Source: Candidatus Cellulosilyticum pullistercoris (GTDB lineage Bacteria; Bacillota; Clostridia; Lachnospirales; Cellulosilyticaceae). Taken from it: 15,602 nt of DNA. The notes beneath the pieces were generated by a model, which saw nothing but the letters and a program-made list of their open reading frames with translations, had not been told where the DNA came from and searched no databases. This document shows, in pieces, positions 6,732-14,544 of the stretch (within the stretch, counting starts at the first letter, position 1; the number at the start of each line of letters is the position of its first letter). The stretch lies in NCBI GenBank assembly GCA_018883705.1, contig JAHLFQ010000040.1, forward strand, positions 1 to 15,602, written 5' to 3'. Position numbers and translations under genes: made by a program.

Positions 6732-8321
6732 TTATCTTAAACCTTTATATTTTTCTATAATTGATTCCGCAATTTGAATACCATCTACAGCAGCTGAACT
6801 AATCCCCCCTGCATAACCTGCCCCTTCACCTGCAGGATATAACCCCTTAATATTACTCTCATAGGATTCATTTCTAGGTATTCTTACAGGAGAAGAACTT
6901 CTTGTTTCAAATCCCGTAAAAAGGGCGTCCTCATGATCAAAGTATCTAATCTTTTTACCAAAAGCACGCATCGCTTCATCAATCGCTTCACTCATAAACG
7001 CTGGAAGGGCTGCTTTCATATTAGAGAAAGTAACGCCTGGCTGATAGCTTGGCTTAACAATGCCGAAGTCAGTAGAGGGTTCATTCTTAAAGAAATCACC
7101 TAATTTTTGAACAGGCGCCTTATAATTACTTCCTCCCATTTTGAAAGCAAGTTCTTCAAATTCACGCTGCATATACATACCCGCAAGTGGATGACTACTT
7201 CCAAAATCCTCTGGACCCACATTGACTAAGATGGCACTATTTGCATTTTGTGCATCACGCTTATGTTCACTCATTCCATTTGTCACAATACGCCCTTCTT
7301 CTGAAGCAGAAGCAATGACATACCCGCCTGGACACATACAGAAACTATAAACTGTACGTCCATTTTCACAGTGATGTACTAGCTTATATTCTGCCGCACC
7401 AAGTTTTTCATGATGCGCATATTTTTTACCGTACTGTGCCTCATTAATCCACTCTTGTAAATGCTCAACACGCATCCCCATGGAAAAGGGTTTTTGCTCC
7501 ATGTGGACCTTACGAGTCGTTAACATTTCAAAAGTATCTCTCGCACTATGACCAATCGCTAAAATACAGTGCTCTGTTTCAATACGTTCACGTTCATTTA
7601 CAATTACTGCTTTAAGCTCACCTTCCTTAATCTCGATGTCTGTTACTTGCGCTTCAAAGCGGAAAGACCCTCCAAGGGCAATAATTTGCTGACGAATGTT
7701 TCTTACTACCCCTCTTAAAATATCTGTTCCTACATGAGGTTTATTTTTATAAAGAATCTCTTCAGGCGCTCCTGCAAGTACCATTTCTTCTAATACCTTA
7801 TGACAACGTTTATTTTTAATTTGTGTTGTTAATTTACCATCAGAAAAAGTCCCTGCTCCTCCTTCACCAAATTGTACATTAGATTTAGGATCAAATATGC
7901 CACTTTCCCAAAAAGTCTCTACATCTTTCACTCGTTCTTCTACACATTTACCACGCTCTAAAACAATAGGCTTAAATCCTTTCTGTGCTAAAATAAGCGC
8001 AGCAAAAAGTCCACAAGGTCCACTTCCTACTACAATCGGTGCATGTTCCATCATTTCTTCGCCTAGAGTTGGATAAACATAAGCTGGATCTGATCTCTTT
8101 AAGCTAGGATATTTCTCAAGAAGTATCTCATCCTTGGTTGTCTCTACATCTAGAGTATACACCAATTTAATATCCTCTTTTTTTCTAGCATCAATAGCCT
8201 CTTTAAAAATCGTATAGCTCAGTATTTCTGCTGGCTTGATTTTTAACTTCTTAGCAACTTTTGTTATCAGTTGCGCTTTGTTTTCCTCTAAACTTAACTT
8301 AATATCTTGTACTCTAATCAT
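6732..8321 (-). CDS. FAD-dependent oxidoreductase, COG2509-like
   Basis: A 529-residue flavoprotein of the widespread but uncharacterised FAD-dependent dehydrogenase family found in many Firmicutes. An N-terminal domain of about 90 residues with no flavin motif (MIRVQDIKLSLEE at the start) precedes the FAD-binding domain. GSGPCG at 99-104 is the dinucleotide-binding loop, with E122 ending the second strand (VLERG). The family motif GEGGAGTFSDGK is at 152-163, and GEGAGYAGG at 498-506 is the C-terminal flavin contact. Its ATG overlaps the stop of the upstream flavoprotein by one base (TAATG), so the two are coupled. I see no CxxC redox pair and no quinone or heme site. Electron donor and substrate are unknown. 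Confidence 0.88.
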   Translation of the reverse strand: MIRVQDIKLSLEENKAQLITKVAKKLKIKPAEILSYTIFKEAIDARKKEDIKLVYTLDVETTKDEILLEKYPSLKRSDPAYVYPTLGEEMMEHAPIVVGSGPCGLFAALILAQKGFKPIVLERGKCVEERVKDVETFWESGIFDPKSNVQFGEGGAGTFSDGKLTTQIKNKRCHKVLEEMVLAGAPEEILYKNKPHVGTDILRGVVRNIRQQIIALGGSFRFEAQVTDIEIKEGELKAVIVNERERIETEHCILAIGHSARDTFEMLTTRKVHMEQKPFSMGMRVEHLQEWINEAQYGKKYAHHEKLGAAEYKLVHHCENGRTVYSFCMCPGGYVIASASEEGRIVTNGMSEHKRDAQNANSAILVNVGPEDFGSSHPLAGMYMQREFEELAFKMGGSNYKAPVQKLGDFFKNEPSTDFGIVKPSYQPGVTFSNMKAALPAFMSEAIDEAMRAFGKKIRYFDHEDALFTGFETRSSSPVRIPRNESYESNIKGLYPAGEGAGYAGGISSAAVDGIQIAESIIEKYKGLR

Positions 8322-9556
8322 TATTCTGCCTCATTTCTACTTACACTTTCACCTGCAATATAACCAGTTGCCCAAGCCCATTGTAAATTAAAGCCACCAC
8401 AATCTCCATCAACATCCATTACTTCACCTGTTATATAAAGATTGTTTGCTTTTAAAGATGCCATGGTCTTAAAGTCAATCTCATCTGCAGAAATACCACC
8501 TGCCGTCACTTGAGCAAACTTATAACCTCTTGTTCCTTCAATTTCAAACGTCAAACCTTTTATCGCATACACAAGGTTCATGACTTCTTCATACTCTAAA
8601 TTTTCTATAGTTCGATGAATGCTACTTATACGTGCTGCCTTAAGAAGTGGTATAATCACACGTTTATGTACCACTCCAATTAGCAAGTTTTCAATTGTTC
8701 GCTCTGGATGAGCAGCAATACGCTCATAAAGTAAACTTACAAGTTCATCTTCAGTAAGGGTTGGAAATAAATCCAATTTTACCTGTACTTTTTTCTTCTC
8801 AAGTGCCGCAAGTGATGCCACACGACTTATTTGAAAAATAGCTGGACCTGATAAACCATCCTCTGTAAAAAGGACTTCCCCATATTCCATACGCTTCTTT
8901 TTGTTCTCTACAAAAATACTTGCATTTGCTTTAACTTTTGTCCCTTTCATCATTTTACAGTATGGTGTGGGTGAAATAAGATGTACCAAAATAGGAAATG
9001 GCTTCTTAAGTGTATGTCCTACTTTTTTAAGAAGTTCATAGCCTAATCCATCACATCCTAAACTAGTACTTGTCATGCCTCCTGTTGCCACAATAACCTT
9101 TCCTGCTTCGAAACATCTACCATCCTCAGCTGTAAGTAGCCAGCATCCCTTCTTCTCTTTCATTTGAACGACTTTCGTATCTGGAATAATAGACACACCA
9201 AGTCGCTCGAGCTCCATACGTAAAACATCCACAATACTTGTTGCCTGCTCTGATAGTGGATAAACTTTTTTTCCTTCTATTAATGGCATAATCCCTAACT
9301 CATAAAAAAATGCTTTTGTTTCTTCATAGCCGAAGCGTTTTAGAACGCACTCAAAATCCACCTTACTACTAGAATGATAATACGCCTTATCTAATACGGT
9401 ATTAGTCATATTACATCTGCCATTACCTGTAACTAAAATTTTTTTACCTACTCTGTTTAATCGTTCTAAAATAACAACTTTAGAGCCTCTTCTGGCTGCT
9501 ACAATAGCAGCTACAAGACCAGAAGCGCCACCACCTATTATGACTACATCTTGCAT
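8321..9556 (-). CDS. BaiN/HI0933-like flavoprotein
   Basis: A 411-residue member of the HI0933 family (also annotated BaiN or YhiN-like aminoacetone oxidase family). The FAD loop IGGGASG is at 7-13 with E31 at the end of the second strand. The family motif GKKILVTGNGRCNMTN is at 37-52, and the C-terminal block GEVMDVDGDCGGFNLQWAWATG is around 377-398. Length is typical. BaiN of bile-acid-transforming clostridia is one named member, but most HI0933 proteins have no proven reaction, so bile-acid activity should not be assumed. A strong GGAGGG site is 5 bases before the ATG. It is the first gene of the flavoprotein pair. Confidence 0.88.
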   Translation of the reverse strand: MQDVVIIGGGASGLVAAIVAARRGSKVVILERLNRVGKKILVTGNGRCNMTNTVLDKAYYHSSSKVDFECVLKRFGYEETKAFFYELGIMPLIEGKKVYPLSEQATSIVDVLRMELERLGVSIIPDTKVVQMKEKKGCWLLTAEDGRCFEAGKVIVATGGMTSTSLGCDGLGYELLKKVGHTLKKPFPILVHLISPTPYCKMMKGTKVKANASIFVENKKKRMEYGEVLFTEDGLSGPAIFQISRVASLAALEKKKVQVKLDLFPTLTEDELVSLLYERIAAHPERTIENLLIGVVHKRVIIPLLKAARISSIHRTIENLEYEEVMNLVYAIKGLTFEIEGTRGYKFAQVTAGGISADEIDFKTMASLKANNLYITGEVMDVDGDCGGFNLQWAWATGYIAGESVSRNEAE

Positions 9557-9620
9557 ATTGCCCTCCTCGTTTTATCCTCATCATCTTTTCATATAGTATA
9601 TACTTTCCTACGAACATGGA

Positions 9621-9649
9621 AATAAGACTGTCAAAATGACAGTCTTATT
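9621..9649 (-). terminator. Hairpin at the end of the BofC-like gene
   Basis: A perfect 13-bp stem (9621-9633 with 9637-9649) has a 3-base loop. It includes the stop codon of the BofC-like gene. The minus-strand T-tract after it is short (TTATTTCC), so termination may be partial and the flavoprotein operon downstream could receive read-through. Confidence 0.7.
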
Positions 9650-10259
9650 CACTCGTATATCCTTGTAATATTTTTTGAAGCGTACTTGGGTTAAGTAAAA
9701 GTGCTTCTTTCTGTGCACTTGTAATTACAATTTCTTCATTTAAAAGTAAACTATAAATATACTTTGAAAAATGATTAATTTCGTAATCTATTTTAACAGG
9801 ACGCTTCATTGTATCTTTTTCCTTTATACATACATGGTTTCCTTCTACACCTAATACATATGTTGTCTCATCTATTACTGTGCTTTTATCACTACTAAAG
9901 TTCTTTACCAAAGTGACTTCTTTTTCATTAAAAGCTTCAATTGTATACTCTTTAAATTGTTCTTGCAAAGCTTCCTCCGTAAGACCTAATAATGTGCTTG
10001 CATCTACTTTAGTTTGATCTTGTTTATGTGTTGTGCTATCTTGTGTCTTTAATGTAATTTTGGTTTGTGGGAGAATGATCACCCTTTCATCTGCGGGTAT
10101 ATCTGATACTAATGCTCCAACTTGACTCTGTGTATCTTGTGTTTCAGAAGGCGTAACCCAACTATTCTCTTTTGTATAATAATATGTTATTGCAAAGAAT
10201 ACAAAGAAAATGACTATCGCGATGATTAAAGTATATAAATATTGTTTTTTACTTAACAT
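9645..10259 (-). CDS. Membrane-anchored protein with BofC C-terminal-like domain
   Basis: 204 residues. One N-terminal transmembrane helix (about 9-27) with three lysines or polar residues before it anchors a domain that should face outside the cell, or the intermembrane space in a forespore. A polar linker (30-85) leads to a region recalling the BofC C-terminal domain of clostridial proteins: GLTEEALQEQFKEYTIEAF at 92-110, YVLGVEGNHVCI at 134-145 and a terminal LQGYTSE. In Bacillus, BofC helps regulate the sigma-K checkpoint during sporulation. The clostridial homologues are mostly uncharacterised and the assignment here is by pattern only. The ribosome site AAAGGAAG can pair with an upstream sequence (see 10265-10337). 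It follows a SpoVB-like flippase gene. Confidence 0.6.
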   Translation of the reverse strand: MLSKKQYLYTLIIAIVIFFVFFAITYYYTKENSWVTPSETQDTQSQVGALVSDIPADERVIILPQTKITLKTQDSTTHKQDQTKVDASTLLGLTEEALQEQFKEYTIEAFNEKEVTLVKNFSSDKSTVIDETTYVLGVEGNHVCIKEKDTMKRPVKIDYEINHFSKYIYSLLLNEEIVITSAQKEALLLNPSTLQKILQGYTSE

Positions 10260-10264
10260 AAGCG

Positions 10265-10337
10265 TCTTCCTTTATCTATAAAATAATTCTTCAATTAAAT
10301 TATGTCTGAATTTTTATTTTTTATACATAAAGGAAGA
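10265..10337 (-). promoter_or_regulatory. Leader inverted repeat covering the ribosome site of the BofC-like gene
   Basis: On the minus-strand transcript, TCTTCCTTTAT (10337-10327) is perfectly complementary over 11 bp to ATAAAGGAAGA (10275-10265). The second element contains the ribosome site of the gene starting at 10259. The 51 bases between them can form a further imperfect A-U stem. The structure begins five bases after the flippase stop codon. Confidence 0.5.
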
Positions 10338-10342
10338 AATTT

Positions 10343-12004
10343 TTAAAGCTTCAACAAGCTAATTAACTTTCTACCACCTGGAATAGATGATAAATCCTCT
10401 TTTACTATAGTATGTGTTCCCACTCCAACAATGAAATAAATCACTACTGCGATTGGCATCACAATGAGAATTGTAAGCTTCATTGGAATCCCCAATAAAA
10501 GTAAGCCCTTATAAATAGCTAAACTCAATAATCCCATAATAGCTGCACAAAATGTTGGTTTGATTAAAATTTTCTTCCAATTCATTTTTAGTTTAAGATA
10601 CTTTTGTAAATAGTACATATTAAGTATTGAATAAATCACATAACAAATCGTTGTACTATGAACAAATCCATAAATATTTAGTTTCGGATTAGATAATGCA
10701 ATAAGATTAATGATAATTTTAATTCCACAAGCAATCAATGCATTGATAGTTGGAATACTTTGCTTACTTATTCCTTGTAAAATACCTGCACTTAACTGTG
10801 CAATTGCAATGGCTAAAATAGCAATTGCACCTGCTGATAAAAGTTCAGATCCACTACTATCTCCTACAACTAAAGTTAAAATAGGTTTAGCAAAAACCAT
10901 AAAAGCAATCGCAGAAGGAGCTGCAATGAGCATCCCCACTTTAAAGATCATCTTTGTTTTTTTACGCACATCTTCAACTTGTCCTGCTGCCATACCCGCT
11001 GCAATGGCTGGCACACTTGCAAGTCCTAACTGTAAAATGAGACTTACTGGAATATTCATGAAGGTCATATACTGAAATGAAAGTTGACCACTTAATTGAT
11101 TCACAATGCTTGCCGTAGAATAAATAGGTGCATCTATAACAGGCACGACACCTAATAGATTATTATTTCTTAAATACTCAATATTTTTCGGCAAGATACT
11201 TGAAATCATAGATTGGTCGATAGATGTCATAAAAGAAAAAATAGAAGCACTAATGATAACAGGAATCATCATACTTAAAATTTGTTTTAGAATCATTCCA
11301 TTAGACTGATAAGTATATTCTCTACTTTGCTCAAGTTCCATCTTATCCTGTGGTCTTTTCTTTATGAATAAAAAGATTAGTACAATAAATCCAGCAACAG
11401 CTCCAATCCCTGTTCCTAATGCACTACCTGTTGCTCCCCATACTAAATTTTTATGAGTTGTTTGCATAAAATATGAAGCAAGCACAACACTAAAAATAAC
11501 GTTGAAAATTTGTTCAATAATTTGTGAAGAAGCTGTAGGTGTCATATCACCTCTTCCTTGAAAATATCCCCTAAAGACACCAAGACTTGTCGCAACGATA
11601 ATAGTTGGTGCTAGTGCACGAATCGGTAATGCTACATCTTGAGATTTATAAAATGTATCCGAAATAAAATCTGCTCCAAGCCATAGTCCAATAGACATGA
11701 TTAGTGCAAATCCTAATGAATACATCATAGATAAACGAAAAACACGTTGTGCCTCTTTATACGCCCCTGCTGCACGTCTTTCTGCAATCAGTTTAGATAA
11801 GGCTCCTGGAATTGCCATAGCTGTTAAAGTTAAAATAACTACATAAATACTATAGGCTACACCATATAAGGATTGTCCTTCATCTCCTAAAATATTTCGA
11901 ATGGGTATCCGGTATAACATTCCGATAATACGGCTTACCAAAACCCCAATACTTAAAATCATTGCCCCTTTCATAAGGCTTTGTTTACTGTCTGTACGAT
12001 TCAT
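10343..12004 (-). CDS. MOP-superfamily flippase, YtgP(MurJ)/SpoVB type
   Basis: A 553-residue polytopic membrane protein of the polysaccharide/lipid-II transporter branch of the MOP superfamily, long enough for 14 helices. The N-terminus (KGAMILSIGVLVSRIIGMLYRIP at about 12-34) and the FRGYFQGRGDMTPTASSQIIEQ region near 144-165 are typical of the Firmicute YtgP/SpoVB group. These proteins are thought to move lipid-linked peptidoglycan precursors across the membrane, in vegetative cells (YtgP/MurJ) or for the spore cortex (SpoVB). Length (YtgP about 544, SpoVB about 518) leans to YtgP, but I cannot decide. AGGAAGAG sets the start. The BofC-like gene follows after 83 bases. Confidence 0.88.
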   Translation of the reverse strand: MNRTDSKQSLMKGAMILSIGVLVSRIIGMLYRIPIRNILGDEGQSLYGVAYSIYVVILTLTAMAIPGALSKLIAERRAAGAYKEAQRVFRLSMMYSLGFALIMSIGLWLGADFISDTFYKSQDVALPIRALAPTIIVATSLGVFRGYFQGRGDMTPTASSQIIEQIFNVIFSVVLASYFMQTTHKNLVWGATGSALGTGIGAVAGFIVLIFLFIKKRPQDKMELEQSREYTYQSNGMILKQILSMMIPVIISASIFSFMTSIDQSMISSILPKNIEYLRNNNLLGVVPVIDAPIYSTASIVNQLSGQLSFQYMTFMNIPVSLILQLGLASVPAIAAGMAAGQVEDVRKKTKMIFKVGMLIAAPSAIAFMVFAKPILTLVVGDSSGSELLSAGAIAILAIAIAQLSAGILQGISKQSIPTINALIACGIKIIINLIALSNPKLNIYGFVHSTTICYVIYSILNMYYLQKYLKLKMNWKKILIKPTFCAAIMGLLSLAIYKGLLLLGIPMKLTILIVMPIAVVIYFIVGVGTHTIVKEDLSSIPGGRKLISLLKL

Positions 12005-12147
12005 AACTCTTCCTCAGTTCTTACTCTCTTATTTTAGATGTTTTCCTTTTTTTCTTTTTTTAAATCATTTTATCATATTTTTTCTATGGATAACACCATT
12101 ATTCTTATTTTTAGTATTTTTATTGCCACAAAAAGTTCATAATAACC

Positions 12148-12174
12148 AAAAAGAGTAGCTTCGGCGGGCTACTC
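12148..12174 (-). terminator. Terminator after the DtxR-like gene
   Basis: On the minus strand GAGTAGC and GCTACTC (12153-12159 with 12168-12174) form a 7-bp stem around an 8-base GC-rich loop, followed at once by TTTTT. It lies 4 bases past the regulator's stop codon, so the flippase gene downstream likely has its own promoter in the rest of the 174-base gap, where I see AT-rich sequence but no convincing boxes. Confidence 0.85.
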
Positions 12175-12178
12175 CTTT

Positions 12179-12631
12179 TCACTTATCTATATTGGGAAGT
12201 GGCGGTAATAAAACATTTTTTGGTGCCATTTGAAGTAATAAATTGAATCGCTCAGATATCTCTGGATACTGACGATTAAACATAACAAATCGTTCAATTT
12301 TTTCTAAACTATCGTATGATAAGTACTGTGCCATAGCTTCTTTTTCTGTTAGCAAGTTTTTTTCAATCTTAAGAATACCTAAAAATTCACCAATGAGTGC
12401 ATCTCTTGCGATCAGATACTCTGCCATTTTTTTACCTTGCTCTGTTATACGAAGCGGTTGATAAGTAGAATAAACAATATGTTTTTGATAATGCATACGT
12501 TGAAGCGCTTGAATGGTTTTTTGTAAGGGTTGATTCATTTGTTTTGCCAAATCACTAATTTTTAGTTCTTTACCTTCTTCAAGCATTTTATAAATACAGG
12601 TTAAATACTTTTCCAAACTAGATGAAAGCAT
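12179..12631 (-). CDS. DtxR/MntR-like transcriptional regulator with degenerate metal site
   Basis: 150 residues. It lines up almost end to end with B. subtilis MntR as I remember it: an N-terminal winged helix-turn-helix (about 4-72) with SLEKYL, ISDLAKQMN and RITEQGKK, then a helical dimerisation region (73-118). There is no SH3-like FeoA domain. The metal ligands are mostly changed: MntR D8, E11, H77, E99, E102 and H103 correspond here to K8, T11, D77, E98, A101 and Q102. A metal-sensing role is therefore doubtful. The start at 12631 follows AAGGAGGG (12637-12644) by 5 bases; an upstream in-frame ATG at 12673 has no such site. A palindrome lies upstream at 12677-12691. It is divergent from degV. 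Confidence 0.75.
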   Translation of the reverse strand: MLSSSLEKYLTCIYKMLEEGKELKISDLAKQMNQPLQKTIQALQRMHYQKHIVYSTYQPLRITEQGKKMAEYLIARDALIGEFLGILKIEKNLLTEKEAMAQYLSYDSLEKIERFVMFNRQYPEISERFNLLLQMAPKNVLLPPLPNIDK

Positions 12632-12676
12632 ATTATCCCTCCTTACCGTTAAACCTAACTTAAATATATGCACTTT

Positions 12677-12700
12677 GTATGCTTAACATACCAGATTATC
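12677..12700 (-). promoter_or_regulatory. Candidate operator and -10 box of the DtxR-like gene
   Basis: GTATGCTTAACATAC (12677-12691) is a 15-bp palindrome with a single mismatched pair. It sits 3 bases downstream of a minus-strand GATAAT box (12695-12700, five of six consensus bases), so it would cover the transcription start. No good -35 box is 16-18 bases upstream. Autoregulation is an inference. Confidence 0.4.
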
Positions 12701-12728
12701 TCGTTTAGTTAGAACTTTGAATAATAAA

Positions 12729-12790
12729 TTGACACATCCTACTTATGCATATTAAAATTGTTAAGAGGTTATCTTAATTAAAGGAGGTGA
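12729..12790 (+). promoter_or_regulatory. Promoter and strong ribosome site for the DegV gene
   Basis: A perfect TTGACA (12729-12734) is followed after 18 bases by TAAAAT (12753-12758, five of six). The leader ends in AAAGGAGGTGA (12780-12790), nine or more bases complementary to the 16S rRNA tail, 4 bases before the ATG at 12795. This predicts strong expression. Confidence 0.75.
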
Positions 12791-12794
12791 ACCC

Positions 12795-13676
12795 ATGTCC
12801 AAAATCGTTCTTATAAGTGATAGTTCTTGTGATCTTCCCTTAACTTCTATTAATAAGTATGATGTTGAGATTGTTCCTTTTTATGTTTCTTTTGATGGAG
12901 AAAACTATTATAAGGAAATAGAAGAATTATCAATTAAAGATTTTTATCAACGATTACGATCCGAAAAGATTTTCCCAAAAACATCTTTACCATCTATTAA
13001 TGATTATTATGAGCGTTTTAAATCTCATATTGAGGCTGGTAACAGTGTCATCTGCGTGACATTATCTAATCACTTTAGTGGTTCATATAATTCAGCAGTT
13101 AACGCACGTGAACTTATTTTAGAAAATTATCCTAATGCACAAATTGAAATTATTAATTCTTTAAATGCTACAGCTGGTCAAGGTCTTTTGGTTTTAGAAA
13201 TCGGACGTATGATTCATGCGGGTCTCGAATTTACCACAATTGTAGATACTGCTCTTAAGCTACGTGAGACAGCTCGTATCTTTTTCTTTGTAGAAACACT
13301 TGATTATCTAGAACACGGTGGACGCATTGGTAAAGCTGCTGCATTAGTTGGTGCAATGCTCAATGTCAAACCAATCATTTACTTGCAAGATGGCTTACTT
13401 TTCCCTGGCGGCAAAGTGCGTGGTACTAAAAAAGCCCTTGCTAAAATACTTGAAATTACAAAAGATCATGTAGGTGAACACGCAAGTGATTACCATTACT
13501 TAATCGCACATGCTGATAATATTGAATATGCAAGTATCATTAAAGAAGGCATTGAAAATAGCTTAGGTACAACAATCTCTGGAGATTTCTGTTTTATTGG
13601 TACAACCATTGGTGTTAATACTGGACCAGATGTAGGCGGTATTTGTTTAATAAAAAAATATGAAACCTTATTATAA
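12795..13676 (+). CDS. DegV family fatty acid-binding protein
   Basis: A 293-residue soluble protein of the DegV family. Such proteins bind one fatty acid in a deep pocket; FakB members present it to the kinase FakA to make acyl-phosphate for phospholipid synthesis. Family marks are SDSSCDLP at 8-15, TSLPS at 63-67, the SNHFSGSYNSA segment at 91-101 and ETLDYLEHGGRIGK at 167-180 with conserved arginine R177. Length is normal. The window holds no FakA/DhaK-like kinase, so whether this copy works as FakB cannot be said. It is a single-gene unit with a strong promoter and ribosome site, closed by a bidirectional terminator. Confidence 0.93.
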   Translation: MSKIVLISDSSCDLPLTSINKYDVEIVPFYVSFDGENYYKEIEELSIKDFYQRLRSEKIFPKTSLPSINDYYERFKSHIEAGNSVICVTLSNHFSGSYNSAVNARELILENYPNAQIEIINSLNATAGQGLLVLEIGRMIHAGLEFTTIVDTALKLRETARIFFFVETLDYLEHGGRIGKAAALVGAMLNVKPIIYLQDGLLFPGGKVRGTKKALAKILEITKDHVGEHASDYHYLIAHADNIEYASIIKEGIENSLGTTISGDFCFIGTTIGVNTGPDVGGICLIKKYETLL

Positions 13677-13680
13677 AATA

Positions 13681-13723
13681 AGTCATAAAAAACTTCTCTT
13701 CATAGAGAAGTTTTTTTATGACT
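13681..13723. terminator. Bidirectional terminator between degV and the membrane gene
   Basis: The arms 13681-13699 and 13704-13723 form a 19-bp stem with one bulged T and a 4-base TCAT loop. Core ACTTCTCT/AGAGAAGT is flanked by A- and T-runs so either strand gets a U-tract. Its right arm includes the stop codon of the convergent minus-strand gene. Confidence 0.93.
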
Positions 13724-14411
13724 CATTTTGTAAAGCATGATGTATAGATTTAATCGCAACTACAAAGGCATAGTACGTTGTAGCAAGTGCAAAAACCTCT
13801 GTTAATGTAAACGGTTGAAGAACCCATAATCTATCCTTTCCATAGTTTATCCCATCTAAAGTCAGAAGAATCTGCGCTAAGATCATCATAAATAATTGAG
13901 TTCTTATCTGTAAATGTTTATATCGAATCATCCCAATCAAACATAAAGTCACTATAATCATTACAAAACTACCTTGAGCAATGCTTAAATACATTGGAAA
14001 TGCGCCTGTTAATCTCAATTGATAACCAAATTGACTTCCCTGTATGATTTCCGTAGGCTGTTTTATAATGACATATACATAGAAAATAATCCACGGTAAG
14101 AAGCATAATAAGAAGTATGGATATTTAATCTTCTCTCTATAACAAGGTGTTACATACCATGTAGCTGAAGCTGTCGCTATGGTAATACCTATACTACTTG
14201 CTAGATAAAAATATCTTAAAGTATTTAAAAGTCCATAGTCTGGTAATCCCCCATATACAATAAGCGTTACATAACGTAAAGCAGTAAAAGTTAACAATAC
14301 GCTTATTATGATTTTTAATATTGAATAGGGATTATTTTCTAAAGCCTTTAAATTCATGATAACAGCAATTAATGCTAAAATACATGTGATTATTAAAATC
14401 TTATAACCCAT
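13716..14411 (-). CDS. Unrecognised seven-helix membrane protein
   Basis: 231 residues, not assigned to a family. Hydrophobic segments lie near 3-20, 31-53, 66-88, 99-118, 139-165, 171-190 and 199-222, giving seven predicted helices with short loops and a short C-terminal tail (HHALQNES). Possible polar or aromatic marks inside or near helices are the RYFYLASS segment (65-72), W85, W109 and LDGINYG (about 184-190). There is no kinase, cyclase or GGDEF domain fused to it. The layout resembles the 7TM sensory or N-terminal regions of some Firmicute signalling proteins standing alone, but that is only a shape comparison. A GGGAG-like site precedes the ATG. The neighbours give no clue. Confidence 0.75.
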   Translation of the reverse strand: MGYKILIITCILALIAVIMNLKALENNPYSILKIIISVLLTFTALRYVTLIVYGGLPDYGLLNTLRYFYLASSIGITIATASATWYVTPCYREKIKYPYFLLCFLPWIIFYVYVIIKQPTEIIQGSQFGYQLRLTGAFPMYLSIAQGSFVMIIVTLCLIGMIRYKHLQIRTQLFMMILAQILLTLDGINYGKDRLWVLQPFTLTEVFALATTYYAFVVAIKSIHHALQNES

Positions 14412-14544
14412 TTTCTTCTCTCTCCCTTACGCCTCAATCACTCATCACATAACCTCTTTATACTAATCGTTTCTATTTATGGTCATGCATATATCTTATA
14501 CTAATGTATGGAAATTTTTCCTTCTTTAGAACAAAGAAAATATA

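Noticed and set aside
8321..9556. Bile-acid pathway role suggested by the BaiN name
   Set aside because: No other bai genes are present and most HI0933-family proteins are unrelated to bile acids.
9595..9604. AGTATATACT palindrome upstream of the BaiN-like gene
   Set aside because: Ten bases, nearly all A/T, with no promoter in register; too weak to call an operator.
14458..14505. TTATACTAAT repeated at 14458-14467 and 14496-14505
   Set aside because: A 10-base AT-rich direct repeat 38 bases apart; both copies resemble -10 boxes and may be coincidence. There is no further symmetry.
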